A stretch of 64,000 nt of DNA from Lucifuga dentata (taxonomy: Eukaryota > Chordata > Actinopteri > Ophidiiformes > Bythitidae). The notes beneath the pieces are model-generated. The model was given only the letters and a program-made list of their open reading frames with translations, was not told where the DNA came from and made no database searches. This document shows, piece by piece, positions 20,640-34,764 of the stretch; the stretch's first letter is position 1; every line of letters starts with the position of its first letter. A program made the position numbers and the translations under genes. Where the stretch lies: assembly GCA_014773175.1 (NCBI GenBank), contig VXCM01003408.1:27501-91500 (forward strand). The letters are read 5' to 3'.

Positions 20640-23480
20640 TGCAGGAGGTGGGACTAGCTCTTCTTGGTGTGTTTCGTTTCAGCACTCATGGGGCGCTGCT
20701 GCCACCTGCTGGCCGAAACATCTCTCTGTAACTTTTCATGCCAGATAATCAGTATTTAAAAGCACAATCCGTGCATTAGGGGCCAAAAGGTAAAATGTAC
20801 AGTATATAAATGTATATTTAATTTTTAGCAGTTTATTTCTGTATTTACTTATGAATATTGTTTTTATTTTCATAATTACTCTCAGGATATATATTTTTAT
20901 TTCCCATTATATTCAGTTCTATTTTAATTCACTTCTATATTTATTTCAAATGCATGTTGTTTGTTGTTTGTTTATTTGTTTGTTTTGTTGTATTTATTTA
21001 TTTATTGTTCTTATGATAATCAAAAAGCATAGCCATGATCTTTAGGCATTAACAGGCAAACCCAGCTTTAGTCAGTGGAGAAATTTTAATTGTGAAAGCA
21101 TTAAACTGAATACAAGACTAAGATATTTTGTTCATACATAAACATGGAATAAAAGGTGCAAGTTCTTGACTAATGTATATTCTGAATACAAACAAATATC
21201 ATTTCAGAGGCTGTTTAGTTGTGTACTTGAGCTGACAAAGAATCATCAAAGAAGGACCACTCTTGAGAATTATACAATGATGTCCACCAGATATTTAAAA
21301 TCTACATTTATGAATAATGCATTTGTCTTATATCAACATTTTTATAGAATAAAATAAACTGCTGAAACATGATCTTTTCATTTGAAATATCAAAAACAGC
21401 ACTGTGTCAAAGGAGACATGCATCTATGAGTGACAAATGAGAACATTAATAGATTTTATTTAAGATTATTATGTTTAATGTAAATTTTTTTATGTCCTAT
21501 GTGGTGTCTAATTTCAAGGATCATATTTAAAATATGCAAACTAATTGTAATACTTAACTCTATACATGAAAGAAAATAGTTTTATTTACCTTTTTGTCTT
21601 AAACTAAATATTTCTTGTGCTAGTAGCAGGATATGTTATGATTGTAGCAAACTGACAACATCTGAAAAATTAGGAGTGCAGTTTGTGGTTTGCAATCTGC
21701 ACTAAAACAGATTGCAGTGAATTTTATGGGTTATATCCAGACAGCAACAGCATAAACATCATGGCCACACAAATATCAATAATGTGTTTTTATTGTTTGT
21801 AAAAAAAAAAAAAAAANAAAAAAAAAAAAAAATAAATAAAATACAAAAAAATCAGTCAGTGTGCTGACTGACTGCATAGCTGTCAGCGCGACAAACAATC
21901 AATAAACTGGAGACATGTAAATACTGATGAATGCAGGCACATTGTTAAAAACTGCAGAAAACAAAGCTTTAAGCACCATGGGCATTCTGTTTGATGGTCT
22001 ATTCTGATATTTAATCTAATGTTCCATTCCCAGAGATTTACCCTGACAGCAGGTGAGCACTGGTTTGCTTAAAGGATAATTCTCCTTCCCCAAAATTATC
22101 TCATTATCTCCTTCCACATTTCTGTTAAAATCACAATGAAGCTGGTCAGACACCGAAACACAGCATCTTGTTGAAGTTAACAGAGCCAATACACTGTTTA
22201 TACCTCCAACAAAAGTAAAAGTCAACATCTGGACATTTTGTCAAGAGGGTGACAAAAGATGAAAGCTCATGAAGTGTCTAGAATAGAAAGCTTTCATCCT
22301 CTGTGGAATATGAATGTACTCAGTAACCTTCATTGCAAAGTGTTCGTTTTTTAGATTTGGTTATTTCTATGTGTGTGTGTGTGTGTAGGGGGGGGGGGGN
22401 GGGGGGGGGGGGTGTCAAGAGGAAAATATGACCTGATGGTGGTGCTCGACAAGAGGAAAGGTCACGGGCGTCATCTGTTGGCGAGCATGAGTGTCCACAG
22501 CAGATTTAATGGTTATCTGGCCAGTGGTTTATGTGATATTCTGCTCTGGAGCAAAGAGTTAGCTGGATGAACAGACACAGGACAGGAAGATTCCCGAGTT
22601 TAAACTGATTTTGATAAGATCTATTCCTTTATGAGTACTTGTAATGCTCCAATTTGCAAACACAGCCCATCAAATGAAGGGTATGAATCAAATTATATAG
22701 AGTAAAAAAAAAAAAAAAAAAANAAAAAAAAAAAAAAAAAAGTTTCAGTATATATAGTATACATTATGTTAAATAACACTGCTTTTAAGTCATTCATGTC
22801 TCCAATATACCTTTATTAAAAACTACAAACATTACCAAACATTCATCCTACTTGTTTCAAGTCACAAATCAGCAGCCCAAAATGTTTCCCAGATGTAGTT
22901 TTTTTTTTGTTATGTTCGCATAGTTTTTGTATTACGATAATGAAAATATAATTGTTCTGTGTTCAAAGAGGCAACGTCAGTGCTGAGGAAGGTCACTTAA
23001 TTTCAAAATTATCAAATAAAAATATATTTTAAGTTAGAGGTGGCTATTGCCAGTATTATTCCTACATTTTCTCAAAATATAGTGTCAAATGCTCTCGTGT
23101 TTTCCACAGAATTTTCTTCATATCAGGGTTGGAAAACAGCATTTACACCTTCACGGGAGACCAAAACTCTCCAATGAAAACAGACAGATGACAGTCTTTT
23201 AGGGTTGGCAGTTTTTTTAAGGCAATGAGCCACTATCTGGTGGTGGGGACACTCTGTTACTGCTGTAATATCTTACATTTATTTACAGGTAAATTAATAA
23301 ATAAGATGCATAAAACAAATCAAATATCACTACAGGTTTTCCAGCCTGTATTTCTGTATCTGTGTTCAGGCAGGAACCACAGTGCCTGAATCATATTTGA
23401 GATTCAGCTCTAAAATAACAAACTACATTGGTCTAAGTTTAAATTAAGTTATAAAAAATTCCAACAGTCAAAGCATACAA
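20640..23480. other. Intergenic region between vps54 and the Pellino gene
   Basis: AT-rich, no convincing gene. Holds poly(A) tracts with a central N (21817, 22723) and a (GT)n-poly(G) tract with N at 22400. A few short open frames have no recognisable content. It may contain the Pellino 3' UTR: TTTATT (AATAAA on the minus strand) occurs at 23481-23486 and again near 23279, and which one is used is unclear. Confidence 0.6.
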
Positions 23481-23501
23481 TTTATTGAGTTAAAGTGTTT
23501 T

Positions 23502-24080
23502 CTAGTCCAGCGGACTTTGGAAAATGAGCCTGACGAAGCCGGAGCCTCCGGTCAGCAGCTGGATACAGAATGGGCAGGCGGCATGGAAGGTGTGGGTGCC
23601 TTGTAGCAGTGGGATCTGACTCCAATACGCTGCGGTCTTTTCTGAGCAGACGTGGCCGCAGGGAAAGAAGGCGTGGGTGGGGGCTCCCGCATCCACGTAG
23701 AAACCTGCCTCGCAGCCCAGCCACAGCGGCACATAGGGGCCCCGTGCCCGGCACATGGGACATTCACGCTGCTGACCTTCTACGTCTACCTTGGGGTCAC
23801 AGCGCCCCCCCCAGCTGTGGTAGCCGTGCACATGGCCACAGAGCAGGTAGGCCCATGGCTGCTTCTCGTCAGGGACGGCTTTGCGGCTCAGGCTGGGGAA
23901 GGCCAGGGTGTTAAAACCCACGGGGCACTGTGGCCGTCCGGCGTTCAGCTCCTGCCGCAGTGCTTCCAGGTGCGTAACAGTGGGGGTGTGTGCCAGGCCC
24001 TCGGCCGTCCGCCACAGCAAGGTGGCGCCACACAGGTCGATGAGAGAGCCGTCCACCAGCTCGTTAGACTCGGTGTCCAC
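23502..24080 (-). CDS. peli1: peli1 terminal coding exon (RING-like domain)
   Basis: 579 bases including stop TAG at 23502-23504; acceptor TTCCTCCAG. Starts VDTESNELVDGSLIDLCGAT and ends GFVRLIFQSPLD. It holds all visible zinc-ligand clusters. The linker between HGYHSWGG and CPMC is a few residues longer than in mammalian PELI1. Open frames on the plus strand across it are shadows. Confidence 0.95.
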   Translation of the reverse strand: MDTESNELVDGSLIDLCGATLLWRTAEGLAHTPTVTHLEALRQELNAGRPQCPVGFNTLAFPSLSRKAVPDEKQPWAYLLCGHVHGYHSWGGRCDPKVDVEGQQRECPMCRARGPYVPLWLGCEAGFYVDAGAPTHAFFPCGHVCSEKTAAYWSQIPLLQGTHTFHAACPFCIQLLTGGSGFVRLIFQSPLD

Positions 24081-24525
24081 CTGGAGGAACAAAAAGAATA
24101 CAGGCTGTTAAAAACCCATCTCAATTCATCATGTTTGGGGTATGCAGCAAACTCTCCGGTCTTTCAACTGTAGAGTCTCTGCACACCAATATATACAACG
24201 CCCACACACACCACAAAATCTAATGTCATGTCCAGCAGCAAATCCCACCTTTAAGGTTAGAATGACTGGCGTTTCTCTTTCTAGGTCTACCCTGCATGTG
24301 AAAAAAACATGCACACACACAAACTGCTATAGTAAAAGATTCAACATTCAAAGACTTTACTGTCATACACACAAACGAGTTGCACTGCACAATGAAATTC
24401 TTACTCTACAAACATGTCAGTTTTTAACAATAATAAAGATGCAATAGTATGTAAACAGTAAAATTAAGTAAAAGAAGTAAAGAGAAGCAAAATGTTCTAT
24501 TAATATTCAATTGTGTTTTTGCGTA

Positions 24526-24558
<33 letters not shown>

Positions 24559-27500
24559 GCATGCTTGTATTGTATGTGTGTCGAGCCACCCACCATCTCG
24601 CCCCTCTGCTGAGCTGATCTGCTCTCCCGCAAAGTGAAGACATTGCCACAAACTGAGATTTCCGTCCACATGCCGGGTCTGGAGCCCTGGCTGAAGCCGC
24701 CGCACGGGTGCATCACCAGAATGCCGTTGGTGGTCAGTCCATCCATCTGTCTGTCCCATGTCCTCCACTTGGGCGCCTTCTCCTGTGCGGGGAGCAGGGG
24801 GGGAGAGATAAAATAGTACATGTTTAGTTTCTCCATACTGAAAATGGTCATGGAACTACAGAAGACATTTAGGTGGTGGTAACAGCAGTCCCTAGAGGCT
24901 GCAATGTTCATTACACCCAGTAACCTGAAAACATTGTACTGAATAAACAACACACTGAAGATATTTTTATTTTTAGAGCTTTATTACCACTAGTGGGGCT
25001 AAACATCAGAAGCTTGTCCTGAGGGTGATACTGGAGGAAAGGCTTCATTAACCAAGTCTACTGGCTCATCAGAAATATGTTGGTATCAGCATATAAGTGG
25101 CTTACACAGCAAGAAATTGTAATATATACATGATATACTGTAAGCTGCATTTTTGCTGTTTTTTTTTTTTTTTTNTTTTTTTTTTTTTTTTGTTGTTGCA
25201 TTTGTGTTAAATTTTGTTTTTTGTTGTTTTTAATTTATTATAAATTCCCAGATAAGATTACCATTTGAAGTTATAAAGTAGTTATATTGACTGTTACCAT
25301 CATCATCATCATCATCATCTTTGATAACAAAGTTTATTGTTCAACTGTAAAATATTCTGCTCCGGTACACATCTTTATCACAACTCTTCAATAACCAAAT
25401 ACTGTATATCACTGAATATTTATCAGTGTCTGAATAAGCTCTAATTACTATTCAAAAGGGTTCATCCTTTGGGATCTTAAATGTACGTATATTTCATCAC
25501 AGCAACTTGCTCATTAGATTTTGATATTTCTCATGTATAGATATATATTTTGACCTGACGGTACTAGAGGAGAAGTAAAGTTCTCTGTAAAGTAAAGTTC
25601 TTTGGTTCTCTAGGGAGATTTGCTCTGGAACCAAACAGTTGGATGGACAGACCACCTCCAGGCCAGTGGGACAAAAAATATGTGTTAAAGATAAAGAGCT
25701 GTAGAAATGATGTAATACTGATATCAAAAGATTATCTCTAAATATATATCAATAGACAGCTGAATTAATCAATCAAATAGAGAATCGCTGTATTATCTGC
25801 TTCTGACAAAGCCAGTAAGTGAGGCTTACTCCAAGGAAGATGTTCTTGGAGGAATCGAAGCCTGCGGCGTAGATGCGCGTGCTGTAAGGTGGGTTCCTTT
25901 GGCAGATGATGCGGCAGGCGAAGCGGGAAATGGTGCTGTGAAACGATTGGTCATCGTTGTAGCTCTGACCGCCAGGCACCATGTCTGTCACCACAAAGTC
26001 GATGGCCTTCTCAGTGGAACGCCCTATCTGTAACATCAGATTTAGCTTTGTGTTAAGTTTACAACTTAGTCCATGAAAGCCCTTTGTTTTCCAAATTTGA
26101 TCAATCTCTTTCCTGTTTTTCATAAACATGTATATATTTCTAAAAATTTATATTTATAAAAAAAAAAACATAAAAATATATGCATTTTTATGTTTTTATT
26201 CTTGCTGATGCCTTTTTTTTTTCTTTTCAGAGCTCCAAACTATACTGATTAGACAGAAAAGACAAAAGGGCTATTTTTCATAGCTGCAAACTAAGAAGAT
26301 GACATTCTACAGACAGACCTTCACGTAGCAGTGCTGAAAGATTAGTCGGACATAATTCCTGCCAATAAATTCTTTCAATGACATGCGAGAGACATTTTTA
26401 ACAGGCAGAGCTGCTAAACAACTATAATGTTTCCAGCTTAGTAACTTCAGACTCAAGCTCCGTGACAAAGGCAAGAGGAGAAAGTGGAGAACTCTCACAC
26501 TAACTAAAGTGGGAGCAGGCACCATAATACTGCCTTACAGCAATGAGCCTCAGCGGGGAAGAAAAATGTCATCTGCTTTTTTTTGCTGGTTGTCAATAGG
26601 AGACTCTCAGATTCAAGCTAATATCTCTGTGGAAAAGAGTCCGATGCAGATATATCAAAGTGCACCCGACTCAGTGCCTGGTTTGATGTCTTTTAGGTAC
26701 ATTTGCATATTGTACAGACCTGGAACATGTCCGTATTGCTGTCGTGTGTGTATTCCACCACCACTGTCTCATTCCGGGACAGACTGTAGGATATACTGTG
26801 CTGTTCCTTGTTACTAACAGCCTGTTGGAACAGAAGAAACATGCTGTTAGCACTTTTTTTTTTTTTTTTTNTTTTTTTTTTTTTGGGGGGGGGGTCAGAG
26901 ATGAAAAACAGAGTTATCTTCTTCAGCTTCTTCTTCTTTAGAAACTGTGCTATAAAGTTTGAACAATTTACAGAAACAGTAATTGTGTTAAAAAATGCAT
27001 GGCAAACTCTAGTTGCCATTTCATACTAAGGTTAATATTCTATTGAGCATAAAGGGCCATACCAGTAATTTTTGTGTATATTTATCTGTTTATGACATAT
27101 CACAAACACTTCTTGACATTACTCAACATTCTGCAAATACTGTTGTGTTATACATTTCTATATTCATTTGGTTTTTCTGCTACGTTCCAGTGTCAACTAC
27201 TGCTTTCCATTTATTTCCACACAACATAATCTTTTGTTTGAGTAGGTAGCAAACATCAAGTCTCTGCTTAGTTTTGTCAAAGTTTAATTATATGCATTTG
27301 CACACATTGACAATGGACGATGGGACTAATTACAGACTTGTCCACATGAATAGTTTGCATTAATTTAGGATAAGGAAATGTATGCAAATCAATGGCTGCC
27401 TGTGTGATGATCAGCAGCTATAAATTATACCTGACTTGCAGCTAAGGATCTAAAACAATGGTAAGGTCATTGACACTCTTAATATAAATCCTACATACAT

Positions 27501-30500
27501 CTGTTATATTTATATATTTTTATCATGCTTCTTTGACTTATGGAGGTTTAGAGGTTTACATTAATCAGGGTGATAATGTTTCTGGCTCCATCTGTTTCTT
27601 CTGTAAGAATGAAAATTTAAAAAAGCTCAAAAGGCCACGCCTACAAAGTAACATATGAAACAATGGCCGTTTAAGTGCTAAAGGATCTTCTGTATGAGGT
27701 TTATTATTTTTCCAGCAGGTCTTTTTTGTAAACCAATTTGTTAGAAGATGAAAAAAAGAAAGAATATTCACAGAAAATATCAGTCTGTCAGATTTGGTCA
27801 AAAAAAGTTAATCAGTATTCGTGCTTGTGACTCTGTAGGTGTGGCCTTATTCCCTCAGGTCATTCTCAAGTGTGAGTGCGGCTCATACCTTGGCAGCCTG
27901 AGGCGTGCAGGATGTGTGCACGGTGCTGGGTTTTACACCGTTGGACTTAGTTCTGCGACACAAAGCAAAGCGGCTTTTCCGCCTCCCCTTATCCCCGTTG
28001 GGCAGAGAGCCATTACACCTTCACACACAACAGACAACAGACATAAAATCCAGAAAGGTCTGCAGGCTCGTGGAACGCACATTTCAGTAATACTTCACAT
28101 TCTTATTAACAGTAGCTGCCAAGTGTGACGTCCCTGGTTTCTTTTAGTTTTACACTGGAAATAGATACTGTAGCAGTGAAAATGTGATAAGATTTGTTTG
28201 TGGAAGCTAAATTGTTCTGTCCTGAAACTACGGTGCAAAAAGAAAAAACAAAAAAAAACAAAACATGCGTATTAGGTTACAATTCCAGCTTTTTGTGGCT
28301 TTGTAGGGTGAGGAGAACACAACATCCACGCCACGGCTATTATTCAGTCACGGGTTAAAATATGTCGAGTAGGACATATGTCACTTCTATTTTATTATTT
28401 CACCAGCTCAAAAAAGAAATCAAATAGCAAGTGAAATAATGTTAAAATTTGAGGGAACTGCTGTGTATTTGGCCTATGAGCTGATTGACGAGAGATTCTG
28501 GACGTCTAGTGCCATGCTTGATGGCACCTCAACAAGGAGCTGTGCAATAAGAGGATCTGCCTGAAGGAATTGAGAGCAGTGACAGCTACAGAAAGATGAT
28601 TGTAAAGTCACCAAAAAAAAAAAAAAAANNNNNNNNNNNNNNNNNNNNNAAAAAAAAAAAAAAAAAACACCAAAACAAGCATAAAGCCCAGCAGTACTTG
28701 GTAAAGCTGATTAGGATGCTGACTGTATTAATACTACATTAGCAAATTATTTCACAAATCTGACATTGATTGATTAAACCACCATTGTTCTAAAAATGTA
28801 GCAACTGCTTCCATTAATTTAGACAATTGACATGAAGCCTTTTTCAGACTTTTGAAACACTTTGTCTCTGCATTCTGTCACAGTGCATTTCTCAAACTCA
28901 TAAACCAAAGGACAGAGACCCTGTGTTTCTGATAAAGCTTTTTTTTTGTTTTGTTTGGTGTTTTTTTAAGGGATGCTGTGTTTCAGTGATGAAAGAAGTT
29001 AATGCTGAGACAGTTTCTTTCTAAACATGTAATAATACAATAATGTGACAATACAAGTAAAGTGAGAAACGGCAGCAGCCACAACTCTCCTGACTCAAGT
29101 CATGCTCTTTTCCCCTCAACGTTTCTCTTCTCCCCTCAGAGAATGACCTCTTGTCAGCAGCATTCTTTACTGTGGTTTAGCATCTCAATGCATTTAAATC
29201 AAGTTATGCAGAGATGTGCTGCTCCTAAACAGAAAACACTGAACTGAATTGCATTCATTAAATACCCTCTCACCACAACCGTTCGCTGTTCTGTTTTTTA
29301 TTTATAAAATTGTATGTAAATGTATAACACATGAAGAAACGCTTGACTATTAAGCATCAGTCTAGACTCCATTTTAAATAAGAAATAAACTAAATTTATG
29401 GTTAATATCAGGTTCATCTCTGTGTCTAGATAGATCCAATAAGTGCTGAGCCTTTCTTACCACAAAAACTGGAACCAGAGGGAAACAGCTATCCTGGTTT
29501 CATCAAAAGTGAAAAAAAATATGACTTCCAATAAATCTAGAACTGTCTTGCTTACATGTTGTATCTCATTAACTCATAAATCAGACACAAGCCTCCTGAA
29601 CCTTAATCCGACAGATATATTTTGAGCAGACGCAGATAAAAGATAATGATCATGGAAAGAATCCTTGATTGTTAATCCAAAATGGTGGTCCTAGAATGAA
29701 ACACGTCCAAGGACGGCAAATTTACTGCTCTTGCGACCAAACATAACATGCAACAAAATTCTGACAGTGTCAGAAATTTAGGACCAGAATTTAGGACCAA
29801 GGTTTTTTGTCCTTCTTGTCATATATTTGCCTATGTTTCACCAGGCAAAATCTCACAATCTGGTAGGCATCAAACTTGATATTGCACAGTCTGACATATA
29901 CTATCTCATACAATGTGACATGCAATTTTATAAGATCGTAGAAGCCTTTATAGGGGCCTTCTGAAGAAGTATTTTTACATTTCTATTTCTAGAGCTAAAT
30001 AAAACAGTTTGGAGTTGTTAGAAGGTGTTTTTTTTTTCACTTTTGTTAGAACCAAACTAGTTTCCCCCTGCTTCTAGCTAGGCTACACACACATAGGAAC
30101 CATCTCCATACTCCATACGCAGAGATAAAATTGATATCAATTGTTTTGTCTGATTCTGAGCAGGATGGAAAATGAACATATCTGTCTAGGCTGTTTCTTT
30201 TAACATGTCACATTAGATATTGACAATTAATTTTTGGGGACAGATAAAATTTCAGGTCAGATTCAAAGTCAGGATGTTGTGGTTACATGGTCAACACCTG
30301 ATAAATATATAATGTTAACTGACGAATATTACTCTTATCTGGAGCCATTGCTAAAAAGACTCATTGAGAAGTTCACTGAGAATAAAATCGTAAAATCCGA
30401 ATGTCACAGGAGATTTCGCTAAAACTAAGCTTAGCTGGATGTTATCTTCAGAGCCAGACGGCTACCAGCATGAGGTCAAGTAAACATTTGAGTTCAGTTA

Positions 30501-33500
30501 AGAGTGGAGCCATTCTTTCTGTGAAAAAGGCAAACTTCCTCTCTTTCAGATAAAGCGGCTGCTCCCCTCCTCTCTCAAACAAAGTCAGAACACCTCTCTG
30601 CCGCTGTGCCTCCTGCATGACACAGCCTGAGTCAAACAATCTTTGTGTTCACCAACTATGAATGTATGTGCGGCTGGCTCTTTAAAATTAAACTTTATGG
30701 CCAGTGTAATTGCCGGTTGAGGGTCTCCCAGACAGTCCGATTCCAATTTGGGATACAAAACATGAAAGCAAGAGAAAAGTTTCAGACCACAGCAGCCACA
30801 ACTTTCCTGACATCCCTCGACCTCCCCGAACACCAGACGACAGCCTTCGCTCAGGAAGTCAGCCGCATTCTTCACTGTGATTGAGTTTCTCAATGCGTTT
30901 CACTGAATGTATGTTGAGATGTGCAGCTCACAAAAAAACGCATGGGACCAGATTTCATAAGAGAAGATGTGAGAAGGAACTGAGAGCTAAAACAGAGAGA
31001 TTTGTTTAAGCTTATTTAAGTGGGCGAGCTTGACTATGTGCAAAAGTCTTATCTTAACTGTGTTACATGTTCACTGTAACACACACACACAGCACACACA
31101 CACACACACACATTTCCAAGAAAGAGGGATCCATTTTGATATTCAAACTATAGTTCAGAAGCATATTTTAGCTCCTACTCCGGGGTCAGTACTGTCTGAT
31201 GATTCAGGAGCTTGAAAGAACCAAACACTGCTGACTGTTCAGATGCAAGCAAACAAGAATCATGTTTCTACATAGCAAGACAGCAAAAGCAATCTTTCAA
31301 GACTTTTGAAGGAGATGGACAACTTTAACTGTCCAACTTTGCCATGGCTTGTCAGCTTCTGTCTCTTTCGCATTATTTCAATTTTCCTTTCTGGAGTTTG
31401 CAGCATTCTGTCTGTTGTTGCGTTGATGCTTTGATGAAAAGTGACTGTTTTAATGGAAGAAACAACCAAAGTCAATAACCAGTCGTCCATGTTTGCTTAT
31501 TGTTTTTAGCTGATAACATAGCTTATGAATGCAATGATTTGTGTCCTTGAATTCATCACTAATTAGTTTCAAAGCCACCCTTGCTCATGACTACAAAATT
31601 ACGCAATGATAGTACAACTTTTATGAAAAAAACGTGTGCTAAATGTTGGCTGTTATTTATTAGCCAGTTTCAAGATTGTTCAAGTTCATTTTCATCGCAT
31701 ATTGAAATGAACTGATTTCCTACTTGGCAAAATAGGAAAATCATTGAATTTCTAGGTAGGAAGGAAAGAAATGATTTTCTAACTGCCAGGATTCAAGTGC
31801 CATTTATACACAACCTGACTGAGAACTTCTGACTGCGGACTTCAAACTCCATGAGAGAAGATGTTTACCCAAGCACTATGAGCTCTCCATATTTGACTGG
31901 TTCTTTGGTGGAAGCCAGGGAGGTAGCGATGCTCTGCTGACTGAGGGAAAACATCAGTGCTGCCTTCAGAGGGAAGAAGAAGAGCGAGGACTTTCCCACC
32001 GTCTGAGGTTTCTCAAAGTGTCTCCATCCGTGCGGGCGTGCAACACATTGCCTGAAGACAGAAGAAGCAATGAAGTCTAATAAAACACGTCAGACGTTTT
32101 ACTCTCAATAAGCATGTTATGAAAGATGGATATCTTGTTTCAGAATAAAACCCTACTTCGAGCATCATGCAAACACATACAAAGGCTTCAGCACATCGCC
32201 ATTCATTAATACAATACACCCACACTGTCTTTGTACTGGGAGCTGGGAGCAATGGCGACACACAATGTAGTATTCATGCCAGCACACTGAATGGGCTTGT
32301 TCGGTGCAAAACAGCGTAGTCTGTGTTCGTGACGGGGTGAATCATTTACCAACACATAAGATCTGATGTTACAGTCCTTTGTGCTATAAATACAAACCAA
32401 GCATTCAGTCACAAAACTCAATTTCAGATGTTAAAAGAACTGACGCACTGACCTACAAATGGAAATCACAGAGGACGACACGTGGAACATCATCAGAAAG
32501 AATGGTTCGAAACTATGGAAAACAAGCTTAAGTAACCTGCTTGTTATGCTGTGACAGTGGGTAGACCGTGGAAGAAATGCCTTGCTCAAAGGCACCACAA
32601 AAGAAGTTATTGAAGACAGGAATGTGAGACTACTTATTCATTTTGAAGACCTGAATTTTTTATTTACTAGAAATTCAATTAGTCATCTATTCAGTCACAT
32701 GCGAGTCCTTGTAGCTCATCATAATCTCGAGGGAAATGGTCAGGAAGTTCACAAGCACAACACTCTGATTTTTGTCTATACTGTGATTAAAGCAAAAATG
32801 TGGAATAAGGAAGAATTAATAGAATTCATTTGCTCAAAATACATGACTTGCTGCTTGATCGTCTTATGAAAGGAAGGATCCAAATTCATTGTCTGATTGT
32901 GTTTACGTGGCTTTGAAAAATTGACTTCTTGCCTTTAGAGTAGAATCAAAGTTTTAACATGCATGTAAACATACTGAGAGAAGAGGAAATGCTTGTCCTA
33001 GAAAACAAGAACTTACAGGATTAGGAAGCATCGCACACCAAATGCCACTGTTGTTTGTTTGTTTGTTTCTCTGTTCTCTCTTTTCACATCTCCATCCTCA
33101 GCAAGCCAAAATGCTTCTCTACTGAGTAAATTCACCTTTTTAGGTAAATGTATATCACAAATAACATAAAGATAGAGCAAAAACTGCAATCGTCATTGCA
33201 TTTCTGCATGCCTGAAGTCAGAGTACTGTTTATCCTTCAGCTGTTTGATACTTACAATGAGGAGTATCTGGTACAAATAATCCCAGCTAATCACAGTCAT
33301 TTTCTGCCCATATCGCTGGGTTTCTCTGCTGTTCTACAGAGTTACGGTTGTGTAGCTCTGTTCTACACAGAGCTACACAACCGCAGTAGCTTGTATTGTA
33401 TCTTTCTTCTTTCTTACAGTTGCTGTTTGAATTACTTACAATTACTGACAATCATTTCTCAAAGCATACCACTGAAACGGTGAATTAGAAACGTTTTTTT

Positions 33501-34714
33501 CCTACCTTCCAGATCACCATTGGTTTCAGTTTATTCTGGTATATTATTAAAATCAACTTGTTGATACTTGAAACGTTCTTGGGATAGGTAATCCATTATC
33601 GCGAACAAGATGTATATTCAAATTTTTTAGAAGTGATGTCATTTTAGCATTTAAGTGCATTAAAAAGCACGGAGTGAATGTATGTCTCCACTGAGGAATA
33701 TAGTCCCAAAAGCAGTGCTGTGTTTATTGAAAAATTTAAGCGACCGCGACTTCATAAGGCTGTTTAACTATTAGCAAATGAAACATTGATTTTTAAGGTG
33801 AGTGTATGGCTTCAATATTTGATTTTGAAAGATTAAGAGATTTTGCTAAATATCAGGAAAGCTGAAATATGGTTTCATCCTTTGGGAAACGATTGTCAGT
33901 AATGTAACATGTATGAAAATTGAATCTACTATATTAGGCTCAAACATGCATAATGGTCCTTTAAAAGATTTTCTGGTCTCAAAAGTTCTTCTGATCTTAG
34001 CTCCACCCCTTTTTAGACTGATTTAGAAATTTCTGGCAGCAGTAAATACGCCCAAGTATCCTTTATGAAACCTACAGATGATGTCACAGATCTCTGTGAT
34101 GTTCTGCAGTGTACATGGTCAAACCTCCACCCACAAAAAAAAAAAAAAAAAAAANAAAAAAAAAAAAAAAAAAAGCAACACATCAAAGAGTGAAAACCAC
34201 TTTCTCCCACAGTCAGCAAGCACTCCTTCCTTCAAGCCAGAGTCACCAATGACAGCTATTCTCTCTCGTCTTTTGCTTCCTTCATACTTCAGACCTGCTG
34301 TACTGCTGAAGATAATACTATTATGCTACCAGATTTCTGGATATTGAACTTCAGGTTATTTTTCTGTCAGTAGGGCTGCAAACATGCTAATTTTCTTTGT
34401 GTGGCTTTAAATTGCACATTACTAGTGACAGAAAAGAGAACAAAACTGCTTAAATAACATAATATACCTGTGCTCATTTATCTGTGTCCCAAAATACTTA
34501 CTGTATTTTGCCCACAATAATCAAAAACTTACATGTCTCTCATAGCCTACTTTTTTATTCTTCATTCCAATTTGAACATCTATCTTTCAGATTTAATGAG
34601 CAGCTCCCATTTGTTTTTGTTTTGTTTTTTTTTTGTTTTTTTGTTTTTTTTGTTTTTGTTTTTTTTTTAGGGGTCCAAGCACGAAGTGCTGGGAACCCTC
34701 TTGGAATTGTTAGA

Positions 34715-34764
<50 letters not shown>

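Noticed and set aside
23502..24080. Identification as PELI3 because slc29a2 is nearby
   Set aside because: The short MFS start and most diagnostic stretches (DSNTDMFQ, GFDSSKNIFLG, RTAEGL.HTPTV) follow PELI1; a few residues are PELI3-like, so a tree is still needed.
23652..24173. 173-codon plus-strand frame opposite the Pellino terminal exon
   Set aside because: Antisense shadow of a GC-rich conserved exon; no family resemblance, while the minus strand gives a clear Pellino RING-like domain.
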